Source: an uncultured Cyanobium sp. (GTDB taxonomy: Bacteria; Cyanobacteriota; Cyanobacteriia; PCC-6307; Cyanobiaceae). Taken from it: 8,090 nucleotides of DNA. Position 1 is the first letter of the stretch. Each line of letters begins with the position of its first letter. The stretch spans positions 1 to 8,090 of the forward strand of contig CALFOF010000025.1 of assembly GCA_937919075.1 (NCBI GenBank). Reading direction: 5' to 3'. This document shows, piece by piece, positions 1 through 7,105 of this stretch. The notes under the pieces are model-generated. The model had not been told where the DNA came from. It did not search any database and worked only from the letters and a program-made list of their open reading frames with translations. The position numbers and the translations under genes were made by a program.

Positions 1-304
1 GGAATCGGCGGACTGGCCTGGTAGTCGGCGCTCGAAGGTGGCACCTGCCTGTGAGCTCAGATCAGCGTGGGGCTGGTCCGATGGCCGCGGGCTGTTCTGT
101 CTCCGCTGCAGCCGCGCCAGGCCTGGGTGCCTGGTCTGCGGGCCGGAGTGGCCGAGCTCTGGGCCGGGTCTTTCAGCCAGCCCTTGCTGCCGGGCATCAT
201 GACGACCTCCCCACAGGCTTCCAGAAAGCCGCCGATTCTCCTTACCGGCAACCACCCATGCCGCCCCGGTGCCATTGACATCTTTGAGCCCTTCGCTCCG
301 CTGG
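1..304. other. Region without a recognisable gene
   Basis: All six frames were read. The open stretches here are short, lack a family signature and have no convincing ribosome binding site. One plus frame starting with ATG at 199 runs to about 351, overlapping the HEPN remnant, but its peptide is not recognised. The stretch may be flanking DNA or further decayed material upstream of the HEPN remnant, or the upstream region of that module. I see no tRNA, terminator or insertion-sequence end in it. Confidence 0.5.
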
Positions 305-600
305 ATGAACCGCTCCGCCGACTGGTTGCATCAGGCTTTGGCAGACCTTGAGCTGGCCAAAATCAGCGCCGAAGCCGGCCATCACCAATGGGCCTGTTTT
401 GCCTGCCACCAGGCTGTGGAAAAAGCCCTCAATGTCCTGTATTTCCCCATGTGCTGTCCCGATAGCCTTCCCGATGGTGCGCCAACCGACCATCACTGCT
501 GCGCAGAAAGAAGCCTGACGGCTTCGGTCGTCTCCAAAGCAACGACGCCTTTTGCCATGCCCGTGCGCTTGTTGACGCAATCCGTGATGCGCTGGGCTGA
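305..600 (+). pseudogene. HEPN-domain protein remnant (toxin-like half of a HEPN-MNT pair), internally deleted and frameshifted
   Basis: From the ATG at 305 the peptide opens as a typical HEPN protein of the HEPN-MNT type: MNRSADWLHQALADLELA, then QWACFACHQAVEKALNVLY (residues 28-46). The next residues, PDSLPDGAPTDHH, resemble a motif that in intact relatives lies roughly 45 residues further on, so a large in-frame piece appears to be missing at about position 442. After about position 500 the family-like sequence moves to another frame. There GFGRLQSNDAFCHAR and LVDAIRDALG run to a TGA at 598-600, where a HEPN protein would normally end. The shift is consistent with an extra segment of about 25 bases between positions 497 and 520. 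Intact HEPN partners are thought to act as RNases or as the toxin restrained by MNT-type nucleotidyltransferases; this copy lacks its central helices and should be inactive. The family call rests on motif memory, and the damage could be tested by alignment. Confidence 0.68.
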
Positions 601-630
601 AGCAGGCCAGGTGCTGGCTGAGGTGTCCGC

Positions 631-870
631 TTGAGCAGCGATGGACGCGGCACCGCGGGGTGGGCAGTGATCTGGATCTGCTGCAGCTGGATGCCGCGGC
701 CGTTGGTCCCCAATACGGCAGGTTGGTGCGTTGGCCGCTGGAGCACCTTCCCCTCAGCTGCGATGCCCTGGAGCTCACCCCGGAGGAGCTGCAAACCCTG
801 CTGGCCTTCGATCAGCGCCTGGGCCGCGACCTGAACAGCGATCTGCGCTGGCTCTGGGAGCGCTCACGCC
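631..870 (+). pseudogene. MNT-type nucleotidyltransferase remnant (antitoxin-like half), N-terminally truncated and frameshifted
   Basis: Minimal nucleotidyltransferases carry a GS-x-RARG segment followed by a DxD pair and a later third carboxylate. Here a degenerate version, GRGTAG (643-660), is in one frame. Directly after it GSDLDLLQLD (from 663) is in another frame, consistent with loss of one base in the G run at about 657-664. The second frame continues with LPLSCDALELTPEE, which supplies the likely third acidic residue, and ends in a family-like tail, DLRWLWER, at about 863. The first 20-odd residues expected before the GS motif are missing, since only about 40 bases separate the HEPN stop at 600 from the motif. 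The open frame itself runs on to a stop at 966-968, overlapping the end of polA, but nothing after about 870 looks conserved. With the gene broken inside the active-site motif it is very probably non-functional. Confidence 0.65.
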
Positions 871-909
871 CGCCGCTTACTTCGTCACCGCCACGCACAG
901 ATCCGCCAC

Positions 910-3900
910 TCACTTCGCCTCCATCCAGTTCGGCCCCACCCCCGTCTCCACCAGCAGCGGCACAGTGAGCTGCACAGCGCTCTCCATCACCGCCTTCACC
1001 CGTGCGCCCACCGCTTCGGTGGCCTCAGGGGCGGCTTCCAGCACCAGTTCATCGTGTACCTGCAGCAGCAGCCGCGCCGGTAGACCCTCTGCGGCCAGCT
1101 CGTGGTGCAGACGCACCATCGCCAGCTTGATGATGTCGGCGCTGGATCCCTGGATCGGTGCGTTTGCCGCCGCCCGCAGCTGCTGCGCCTCCATGCCCGC
1201 CCGCCGCGCCACCTCCAGCTCGATCGCCAGGGGATCTTTGCCGAGCAGCCGGCCCAGCCCATTGGCATCGAAGGGGAACGGGCGCCGCCGCCCCAGGATT
1301 GTTTCCACATAGCCCCGGCTGAGCGCCAGCCGCTCCTGCAGCTCCAGGAACGCGAACACCTTCGGGTAGCGCTGCTTGTAGCGCATCAGGAATTCCTTCG
1401 CCTGCGCCTGGCTCAGCTCGGTTTCGCGTGCCAGCCGCTGCGCGCCCATGCCGTAGATCACGCCGAAGTTGATCGTTTTGCCGAGCCGTCGCTCCTCCGC
1501 GCTCACCACGTCTTTCTCCAGCAGCAGCCGTGCGGTGAGCGCATGCACGTCGTCGCCGTCGTTGTAGGCCTGCACCAGCACCTCCTCGCCCGAGAGGTGC
1601 GTGAGGATGCGCAGCTCGATCTGGGAGTAGTCGGCGCTGATCAGGTTCCAGCCCTCCTGCGGCAGGAACGCCTTGCGGATCCGCCGGCTGAACACCGTGC
1701 GGATCGGGATGTTCTGCAGGTTGGGGTTGCTGCTCGACAGCCGCCCGGTGGCGGTCACCGCCTGGTTGAAATCGGTGTGCACCCGGCCCGTTTCCGGCTC
1801 CACCAGCAGCGGCAGGGCATCCACGTAGGTGCTCTTGAGCTTGCTCAAGACGCGGTGCTCCAGCACCAGCGGCACCAACGGATGGTCGTCTTCCAGCTTC
1901 TCCAGCACCGCCGCATCGGTGCTCCAGCCGGTCTTGGTCTTCCTTGATTTCTTGCGGTCCAGCCCCAACGTGTCGAACAGCAGCTCCCCCAGCTGCTTCG
2001 GCGACGCCAGGTTGAAGTCCACCCCGGCGGCCGCCTTGGCCTGCTGATCCAGCAGCAGCAACTGGTCGCCCAGCTCCACGCTCAGCTCCGCCAGGTAGGC
2101 GGTGTCGATGCGGATGCCCGTGGCCTCCATCAGCGCCAGCACCGGCTCCAGCGGCAGCTCCACCTGCTTCAGCAGTGCGTTCAGCTGCGGCCCCAGCGCT
2201 GCCAGCTGCGCCGTCAGCCGTGCCGCGAGCCTGCGGGTGAGGTGCACATCCATGCCGCAGTAGAGCGCCGCCGCCTCGATCGGCACCGAGCCAAAGGTCT
2301 GGCCCTTGCCCACCAGGTCGCTGAAGCCCGTGGGCGTGAAGCCGAACTCCCGCTCCGCCATCGCCTCCAGGCTGTGCTTGGCATTGGCGTCGCGCAGGTA
2401 ATCCGCCAGCAGCGTGTCGATCACCACGCCGCCGAGGCTGAGGCCATGGCGCAGCAGGATCAGCCGGTCGAATTTGGCGTTCTGCAGCGCCTTGGGGTGG
2501 GCGTCGCTGGCCAGCCACGGGGCCAGCGCCGAAAGCACCGCCTCCAGCGGTAGCTGCTCCGGTGCCACCGGCGGCTCACTGAGCAGATCGGCCGCCACCG
2601 GCGGCTGATGCCCGAGCGGGATGTAGGCCAGATCCGCCAGCCCTTCCCCCCAACAGAAGCCGAGCCCCACCAGTTCGGCCTTGAACGGGTTGAGCGCGGT
2701 GGTTTCGCTGTCGAGCGCCACCGGCTCCGCCGCCTCCGTGGCGGCCCACAGCCGTGCCACCAGGGCTTCCAGCTGGGCCGCCGTGCTGATGATCTCCGGC
2801 TGCAGGGCGGGCAACCCCGCTGCCGCCGCCCCCGCTGGAGCCGGTTCGGCCTCGCCCGGGATCTCAGCTGGCGGGGAGCTGGCAGGCGCTTCCGCTGCTG
2901 CTGGTTCCGCAGGCAGCTCGGCCGAGAAGGCCCGCTCGAACGCCCCCAGCTGCCGCACCAGGCTGTGCAGTTCCAACTCCTCCAGCCGCTGGGCCAGCGC
3001 CGCGCCGTTCACCTCCCCCAGCGCCAGCCGCGGCGCGCTCGGCAGCGGGATGTCGATCAGGATTTCCGCCAGCTGCCGCGACAGGTAGGCCTTCTCCTTG
3101 TCCACCGTCAGCTTTGTTTTCAGCGCTCCCTTCAGCGCCCCCTTGCTGTCTTTCGCGTCGGCCAGGCTTTCGAGCGCGGCATACACCCCATCGAGGCTGC
3201 CGTTCTCCTGCAGCAGCACGATCGCCGTCTTCGGTCCCACCCCCTTCACCCCCGGGATGTTGTCGCTGGCATCGCCCGTCAGCGCCTTGAGATCCACCAC
3301 CTCTTCCGGCGTCACGCCGAGCTTGCTGATCACCCCCTCACGGCGGATCAGCGTTGGCCCGGCGTTTTTGGCGTACGGACCGCCGCCCATGTAAAGGACG
3401 GCGATGTCCCGCACGTCATCCACCAGCTGGAACAGGTCGCGGTCGCCGCTCAGGATCCGCACCCGCCAGCCGTCGTTCGCGGCTCGATTGGCGAGGGTGC
3501 CGAGCACGTCGTCGGCTTCGTAGCCCGGCGCCATGCACAACGGCAGATCCATGGCGCCAGCCAGAATCTCCTGCAGGTTGGCCAGGTCACTGAAGAAGTG
3601 TTCAGGCGCTTCGTCGCGGTGCGCCTTGTAGCTGGCATCCGCCACATGGCGAAAGGTGGGTTCGGCGGTGTCGAAGGCGATCACCACCCCCTGGGGGCAG
3701 AGGCCCTTCACGTTGTCGAGCAGCGCCTTGAGGAAGCCATAGGTGACGCTGGTGGGCACCCCCTCGCGGGTGGCCAGGCCGCCTTCGCCGCCTTTGGCGA
3801 AGGCATAGAAGCTGCGGAACGCCAGCGAGTGGCCGTCCACGAGCAGCAGCAGGGGCCGCTCCTCCCCCACCGGTCGCTGATCCGCCACCGGTCGTTGATC

Positions 3901-3942
3901 CGCCGGAGAGCGCTCAGCCGCTCTGTTCGTTGCCTTGGCCAC
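910..3942 (-). CDS. polA: DNA polymerase I
   Basis: Family A DNA polymerase for Okazaki-fragment processing and gap repair. Residues are numbered from the GTG at 3942 (1010 aa). An N-terminal 5'-nuclease domain has VDGHS at 35-39, YEADD at 141-145, GDRDLF at 166-171 and the helix-hairpin-helix region GVKGVGPKTA near 231-240. A low-complexity Ala/Pro/Glu linker covers about 343-381. The 3'-5' exonuclease keeps all its acidic residues: D411 and E413 in LDSET, D492 in QNAKFD, and Y561/D565 in YCGMD, so proofreading should be intact. Polymerase motifs are A (ADYSQIELR, D771), B (KTINFGVIYG, F826) and C (QVHDELV, D964). The frame is open to an ATG at 4104, but that start would overlap the divergent gene at 4080 and adds an atypical Arg-rich leader. 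GTG 3942 and GTG 3954 are the better candidates; neither has a strong ribosome binding site. The gene converges on the HEPN-MNT remnant. Confidence 0.96.
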   Translation of the reverse strand: MAKATNRAAERSPADQRPVADQRPVGEERPLLLLVDGHSLAFRSFYAFAKGGEGGLATREGVPTSVTYGFLKALLDNVKGLCPQGVVIAFDTAEPTFRHVADASYKAHRDEAPEHFFSDLANLQEILAGAMDLPLCMAPGYEADDVLGTLANRAANDGWRVRILSGDRDLFQLVDDVRDIAVLYMGGGPYAKNAGPTLIRREGVISKLGVTPEEVVDLKALTGDASDNIPGVKGVGPKTAIVLLQENGSLDGVYAALESLADAKDSKGALKGALKTKLTVDKEKAYLSRQLAEILIDIPLPSAPRLALGEVNGAALAQRLEELELHSLVRQLGAFERAFSAELPAEPAAAEAPASSPPAEIPGEAEPAPAGAAAAGLPALQPEIISTAAQLEALVARLWAATEAAEPVALDSETTALNPFKAELVGLGFCWGEGLADLAYIPLGHQPPVAADLLSEPPVAPEQLPLEAVLSALAPWLASDAHPKALQNAKFDRLILLRHGLSLGGVVIDTLLADYLRDANAKHSLEAMAEREFGFTPTGFSDLVGKGQTFGSVPIEAAALYCGMDVHLTRRLAARLTAQLAALGPQLNALLKQVELPLEPVLALMEATGIRIDTAYLAELSVELGDQLLLLDQQAKAAAGVDFNLASPKQLGELLFDTLGLDRKKSRKTKTGWSTDAAVLEKLEDDHPLVPLVLEHRVLSKLKSTYVDALPLLVEPETGRVHTDFNQAVTATGRLSSSNPNLQNIPIRTVFSRRIRKAFLPQEGWNLISADYSQIELRILTHLSGEEVLVQAYNDGDDVHALTARLLLEKDVVSAEERRLGKTINFGVIYGMGAQRLARETELSQAQAKEFLMRYKQRYPKVFAFLELQERLALSRGYVETILGRRRPFPFDANGLGRLLGKDPLAIELEVARRAGMEAQQLRAAANAPIQGSSADIIKLAMVRLHHELAAEGLPARLLLQVHDELVLEAAPEATEAVGARVKAVMESAVQLTVPLLVETGVGPNWMEAK
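2564..2606. repeat. Spaced 13-bp direct repeat inside polA
   Basis: The plus-strand sequence GCCACCGGCGGCT occurs at 2564-2576 and again at 2594-2606, exactly 30 bp apart and therefore in frame. On the coding strand it gives two PPVA-type tetrapeptides flanking a short loop in the exonuclease domain. It is probably a local duplication in a surface loop. Confidence 0.6.
3868..3903. repeat. 18-bp tandem duplication in the polA N-terminal extension
   Basis: Two adjacent 18-bp units, 3868-3885 and 3886-3903, differ at one base (CACCGGTCGCTGATCCGC versus CACCGGTCGTTGATCCGC). Read on the minus strand they encode two copies of ADQRPV just before the first conserved strand of the 5'-nuclease domain. 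The near identity suggests recent slipped-strand duplication, and the variable leader before PLLLLVDGH looks unconstrained. Confidence 0.85.
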
Positions 3943-4079
3943 GGCCTGCCCCACCCTCAGCTGCGCCTCAGCCTGCCATCTGGCACCCACCGAGCGCCGT
4001 AGATTTCCGCCAGCCTCCGCGGCTGGGGCCCACGGCCGCCTCCTGCGGCGCCACCGGCTGCTTCCCGCACGCGCACGCC
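3943..4079. promoter_or_regulatory. Divergent spacer holding the upstream regions of polA and the 82-aa gene
   Basis: These 137 bp lie between the likely polA start on the minus strand and the ATG at 4080 on the plus strand, so promoters for both directions should lie here. The sequence is very G+C-rich. The best -10-like hexamer, TAGATT at 4000-4005, has no -35 element at the usual spacing, so no promoter is called. A small inverted repeat, GCCGC (4035-4039) and GCGGC (4045-4049), lies near the plus-strand start. The role is inferred from gene orientation only. Confidence 0.45.
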
Positions 4080-4328
4080 ATGGATTCCCAGCCCCAACGC
4101 CCACCCCGCCGCTACACCATTCATCTGCTGCTCCTCGGCGGCCATCAGCAGCTCATCCATTTCGCCACCCTCGAGGCGTTCCAGCAGTGGTACGGCGGCG
4201 TGCTCAACGGCGGCAGCGGCGATGCCTTCGTCAATGTGCCGATCAACGACCTCGAAGGCGAATACCTGGTGCTGCGCCCCAGCTCCGTGGTCGGCATCCG
4301 CATCGTGCCGGAATTCGCCTCCCGATGA
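4080..4328 (+). CDS. Small conserved-type protein of unknown function (82 aa)
   Basis: The ATG at 4080 opens an 82-codon gene ending in TGA at 4326-4328. The first 11 residues are polar and basic (MDSQPQRPPRR), followed by a short hydrophobic strand (YTIHLLLLGG). The middle part, ATLEAFQQWYGGVLNGG, looks amphipathic and helical. The end, EGEYLVLRPSSVVGIRIVPEF, looks like two beta strands. There is no signal peptide, membrane segment or catalytic motif. The alternating strand-helix-strand look and tidy codon bias argue for a real small soluble protein; I recall similar short hypothetical proteins in picocyanobacteria but cannot name the family. It lies upstream of the antiporter on the same strand, 37 bp before that gene's likely TTG start, so the two may form an operon. 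No strong ribosome binding site is visible. The frame is open further upstream to 3930, but that part would overlap polA. Confidence 0.75.
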   Translation: MDSQPQRPPRRYTIHLLLLGGHQQLIHFATLEAFQQWYGGVLNGGSGDAFVNVPINDLEGEYLVLRPSSVVGIRIVPEFASR

Positions 4329-4369
4329 CCCCACCGGCTGTTGTGCCTCAGGCGCCCGGGGCCGCTTGA
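4325..4369 (+). other. 14-codon mini-ORF linking the 82-aa gene to the antiporter gene
   Basis: An ATG at 4325 overlaps the stop of the 82-aa gene as ATGA. It opens the short frame MTPPAVVPQAPGAA, whose TGA (4367-4369) overlaps the TTG at 4366, the likely antiporter start, as TTGA. It may be a translational coupler or leader peptide, or the original antiporter N-terminus cut off by a frameshift. The overlaps are seen directly; any function is inference. Confidence 0.35.
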
Positions 4370-5586
4370 GCAGGCTGGAGCTGATCTGGGGGGAGGCGTT
4401 CTTCGCCGGCGCCATGGCCCAGCTGCTCGCCCAGCTCAGCCGCCTGCCAGCCGTGGTGCTGCTGCTGGGGGTGGGTCTGTTGATCGGCAGGGCCGGCTTC
4501 GACATCGTCGACACCGAGTCGCTCGGGCCGGTGCTCGAACCGTTGGTGAGCCTGTTGGTGGGCCTGATCCTGTTCGATGGCGGCCTCAATCTCAGGTTGG
4601 CCGGCCGCGACCTGAAACGCACTGTCGTGCAGGTGGTGCTGGTGCGGGCCGTGCTGGGCTTCCTGGCGGCGGTGCTGCTGGCCCATCTGCTGGCCGGACT
4701 GGCCTGGCCGCTGGCCCTGGTGTTCGGCGCGATTGCGCTCGCCACCGGCCCCACGGTGGTCACCCCGATGGTGCAGCAGATGCGCCTGCGGCCCTCCCTG
4801 GCCAATGTGCTCGAAGCCGAAGGGCTCGCGCTCGAACCGCTCGGGGCGGTGCTGGCGCTGTTGCTGCTGCAGCTTGCCATCGGTGATCTCGGCAGCTGGC
4901 AGGAGGTGGCCGGCCGCCTGGTGCTGCGGCTGGGCGGCGGCGTGCTGATCGGCAGCCTGGCGGGCTGGTTGCTCTCCGAGCTGTTGCGCCGCCTGCTGCA
5001 GGGCTCCGAGCGGCTGGATGCCCTGGCGCTGCAGCTCAGCCTCGGCGTGCTGTTCCTGTTGGTGGGTGGCTGCGAAACCCTGCTGCCCGAATCCGGCTTG
5101 CCGGCCGCGGTGAGTGCCGGGGTGGTGGTGGGGCTGCGGCTGAAGAGCGGGGCCAGCCAGCTCGATGACCTGATCCGGCAACTCGCCTTGCTGGCCATCA
5201 CCGTGTTGTTTCCGCTGCTGGCCGCCGATCTCTCCTGGTCGGAGCTGAGCCCGCTGGGCTTCGGTGGTGTGGCCTGCGTGCTGGTGCTGATGCTCTGCCG
5301 CTGGCCGGTGATTCAGGTGGCGGGCCTGGGCCTGCCCGGGCTTGGCTGGCGCGAAAAGCTGATGCTCAGCTGGATTGCTCCGCGCGGCATCGTCACCGCC
5401 GCCGTGGCCAGCCTGTTCGCCCTGCGCCTCGACGAGGCGGATGTGCCAGGTGGCGGTGCCCTCAAGGGCCTGGTCTTTCTCACGATCCTGCTCACCGTGG
5501 GCTTGCAGGGGTTCACCGCCGCTCCCCTGGCGCGCCGGCTGGGCCTGGTGGAACCCCCCGCCGCTGAGGTTGAGGGCAGCAGCTGA
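4366..5586 (+). CDS. CPA1/NhaP-type cation/proton antiporter, inner membrane
   Basis: Integral membrane protein of about 406 aa, almost wholly hydrophobic, with about 11-12 predicted membrane spans. It probably exchanges Na+ or K+ for protons. Family marks, numbered from TTG 4366, are FDGGLNL at 70-76 after the third span, ALATGPTVVTP at 124-134, LEAEGLALEPLGAVLA at 149-164, LPESGLPAAVSAGVVVG at 240-256 and the Arg-containing WIAPRGIVTAAVASLFA at 336-352. Two core positions differ from textbook NhaP: the TDP-type Asp is Gly (ATGP), and the acidic residue of the next span is Glu157 (EP) where many relatives have Asp. The N-terminal SRLELIWGEAFFAGA aligns with the expected first span, so TTG 4366 is preferred over ATG 4414, which would give 390 aa and cut that span. 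No other start codon occurs upstream in frame back to the GAT/GAC codons at 4324-4329. There is no C-terminal TrkA or other regulatory domain. It converges with gltX after 14 bp. Confidence 0.9.
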   Translation: MSRLELIWGEAFFAGAMAQLLAQLSRLPAVVLLLGVGLLIGRAGFDIVDTESLGPVLEPLVSLLVGLILFDGGLNLRLAGRDLKRTVVQVVLVRAVLGFLAAVLLAHLLAGLAWPLALVFGAIALATGPTVVTPMVQQMRLRPSLANVLEAEGLALEPLGAVLALLLLQLAIGDLGSWQEVAGRLVLRLGGGVLIGSLAGWLLSELLRRLLQGSERLDALALQLSLGVLFLLVGGCETLLPESGLPAAVSAGVVVGLRLKSGASQLDDLIRQLALLAITVLFPLLAADLSWSELSPLGFGGVACVLVLMLCRWPVIQVAGLGLPGLGWREKLMLSWIAPRGIVTAAVASLFALRLDEADVPGGGALKGLVFLTILLTVGLQGFTAAPLARRLGLVEPPAAEVEGSS

Positions 5587-5589
5587 GGG

Positions 5590-5615
5590 CAGCGCCAGGC
5601 TCAGAGGCAGCGCTG
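5590..5615. terminator. Possible bidirectional hairpin between the antiporter gene and gltX
   Basis: CAGCGC at 5590-5595 and GCGCTG at 5610-5615 form a perfect 6-bp stem with a 14-base loop, lying across the convergent gene ends and including the gltX stop. There is no T run on either strand, so it is at best a weak or factor-dependent terminator. Position is the main argument. Confidence 0.3.
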
Positions 5616-7070
5616 TAGCCGGGCGATCGCCTCGCCGCTGGGCTGAAGCAGCAGCAGGGTGGCCACAAGATCTGGGCCCTGCAGGCTGCCGAGCAGGGCC
5701 GCCCGCAGACTCTTCATCACCACTCCCTTCTTCATGCCCGCCGTCTTGGCGGCCTCCCCCAGCAGCGCCCGGGCCTGATCGGCAGCAAGGCTGTTACTGG
5801 CAGGCAGGCTGTTGCCGGCAGGCTGGCCGGGATCTGCCTGCTCCAGTGCCTGAAGCACCGCCGCCAGGGCTGGCTTGGCCCCTTCGCTCTCGATCTGCAG
5901 GCGGGCTTCATCGTTGAGGCTGGGCCGCTCGAAGAAGGGCCGTGCCTGCTCCACGCCGTCTTGCAGTGTCACCAGGGAGGGGCCCAGCAGAGCGGTCAGC
6001 TCCAGCTCCCAAGTGACGTCCCCTGACGGGGAGCTCCAGCCCTGGGCCTGCCAACGCGGCGCCAGCAGGGCCAGCAGTTGTTCGGCTGGCAGGCCATGCA
6101 GCACCTGGGCATTCAGCCAGTTGAGTTTGTCCCAGTCGAAGCGGGCACCGGCGCGGTTGACCCGCTCAAAGCTGAACACCGCTGCCGCCTCGGCCAGGCA
6201 GAAGCGTTCGCCCATGCCCTCCGGCGGCGACCAGCCCAGCAGGGTCATGTAGTTGGCCAGGGCGTCGGCGGTGTAGCCCAGGTCGCGGAAGTCGCTGAGC
6301 GAGGTGACCCCATCGCGCTTTGAGAGCTTGCGCCCTTCGCCATTGAGGATCAGCGGCGTGTGGGCGAACACCGGCGCAGGCAGCCCCAGCGCGCCATAAA
6401 GCAGCAATTGCTTGGCGGTGTTGGCGATGTGGTCTTCGCCGCGGATCACATGGCTGATCGCCATGGCCGCGTCGTCGACCACCACCACCAGGTTGTAGAG
6501 GGGGTCGCCGATGGCAGCGGCGGCGGCGCGCCGGGCGATCACCATGTCGCCGCCCAGATCGCTGCCGCTCCAGCGCATCTCCCCCCGCACCAGATCGTTC
6601 CACACGATCGTGGCGCCGTCATCGATGCGGAAGCGGACCACCGCCTCACGGCCTTCAGCAAGGAAGGCCTGCTCCTGCTCGGCGCTGAGGTTGCGGTGAC
6701 GGTTGTCGTAGCGGGGGGCCTCCTTGGCGGCGGCCTGGGCCTCGCGCATCTCGGCGAGCTCCGCCTCGCTGGCATAGCAGCGATAAGCGTGACCACTGGC
6801 AAGCAACTGCTGGATCGCGGCACGATGCGCCTCGATGCGCTCGCTCTGGATCACCGGCGGCTCGTCCCATTCCAGGCCCAGCCAGCGCAGGCCGTCGAGG
6901 ATGTTGGCGGTGTATTCAGGCTTGGAGCGCTCGCGATCCGTGTCTTCGATGCGGATCAGGAACGCCCCACCCAGGTGGCGGGCGAACAGCCAGTTGAACA
7001 CCGCCGTGCGAGCGGTGCCGATATGAAGCGTGCCGGTAGGGCTGGGAGCCAGGCGAACCCTCACCGTCAA
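5601..7070 (-). CDS. gltX: Glutamyl-tRNA synthetase
   Basis: Class I aminoacyl-tRNA synthetase charging tRNA-Glu with glutamate in the cytoplasm. In cyanobacteria the enzyme generally also mischarges tRNA-Gln, which GatCAB then amidates (family knowledge). Numbered from the TTG at 7070 (489 aa), the ATP-binding HIGH motif is [14 protein letters not shown] with HIGT at 16-19, and the KMSKS-type motif is KLSKR at 248-252. IEDTDRERS and the [11 protein letters not shown] segment are typical of GluRS. The CxC zinc cluster of the E. coli enzyme is absent ([10 protein letters not shown] instead). The helical anticodon-binding domain fills the last 170 residues and carries an unusual [12 protein letters not shown] repeat at 417-428. 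The start is probably TTG 7070: AGGAG at 7083-7079 lies 8 bases upstream, and the resulting [13 protein letters not shown] matches the usual cyanobacterial N-terminus. The longer GTG start at 7079 would overlap its own Shine-Dalgarno sequence. It follows tRNA-Asp by 35 bp and is probably co-transcribed with it. Confidence 0.97.
   Translation of the reverse strand: MTVRVRLAPSPTGTLHIGTARTAVFNWLFARHLGGAFLIRIEDTDRERSKPEYTANILDGLRWLGLEWDEPPVIQSERIEAHRAAIQQLLASGHAYRCYASEAELAEMREAQAAAKEAPRYDNRHRNLSAEQEQAFLAEGREAVVRFRIDDGATIVWNDLVRGEMRWSGSDLGGDMVIARRAAAAAIGDPLYNLVVVVDDAAMAISHVIRGEDHIANTAKQLLLYGALGLPAPVFAHTPLILNGEGRKLSKRDGVTSLSDFRDLGYTADALANYMTLLGWSPPEGMGERFCLAEAAAVFSFERVNRAGARFDWDKLNWLNAQVLHGLPAEQLLALLAPRWQAQGWSSPSGDVTWELELTALLGPSLVTLQDGVEQARPFFERPSLNDEARLQIESEGAKPALAAVLQALEQADPGQPAGNSLPASNSLAADQARALLGEAAKTAGMKKGVVMKSLRAALLGSLQGPDLVATLLLLQPSGEAIARLQRCL
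5623..5630. repeat. HIP1 palindrome GCGATCGC
   Basis: This octamer is the highly iterated palindrome found in many cyanobacterial genomes. I see this single copy in the window, inside the gltX 3' end. One copy is weak taxonomic evidence and fits groups where HIP1 is not strongly over-represented. Confidence 0.7.
5789..5824. repeat. 18-bp imperfect tandem repeat in gltX
   Basis: Units 5789-5806 and 5807-5824 match at 15 of 18 bases (both begin GGCTGTT). On the coding strand they give the tandem hexapeptides PAGNSL and PASNSL in the anticodon-binding domain, next to an Asp-Pro-Gly-Gln linker. It looks like a replication-slippage insertion tolerated in a loop. Confidence 0.75.
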
Positions 7071-7078
7071 TGCGTTCA

Positions 7079-7083
7079 CTCCT
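7079..7083 (-). promoter_or_regulatory. Shine-Dalgarno sequence of gltX
   Basis: On the minus strand AGGAG is followed by TGAACGCA (8 bases) and then TTG. It overlaps the alternative GTG at 7079, so it decides in favour of TTG 7070 as the gltX start. Confidence 0.6.
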
Positions 7084-7105
7084 GGAGGATGGGATGGATT
7101 GAAAA

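Noticed and set aside
242..778. A 178-codon minus-strand frame over the HEPN-MNT remnant
   Set aside because: It has no recognisable domain, and the plus strand shows convincing family residues in several frames.
1049..2518. A 489-codon minus-strand frame inside polA
   Set aside because: It is a frame-shifted shadow of polA with Gly/Ala/Arg-rich composition and no family motifs.
2608..4002. A 464-codon open frame on the plus strand, antisense to polA
   Set aside because: The peptide is Arg/Gln/His-rich and low in complexity, as expected from the complement of high-G+C codons, and polA on the other strand is unmistakable.
4000..4005. TAGATT as a -10 promoter element in the divergent spacer
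   Set aside because: It matches four of six consensus bases, and no -35-like hexamer lies 16-18 bp upstream.
3957..5201. A 414-codon minus-strand frame opposite the antiporter
   Set aside because: It is Ser/Arg/Pro-rich without motifs, and the plus strand has a clear membrane transporter over most of it.
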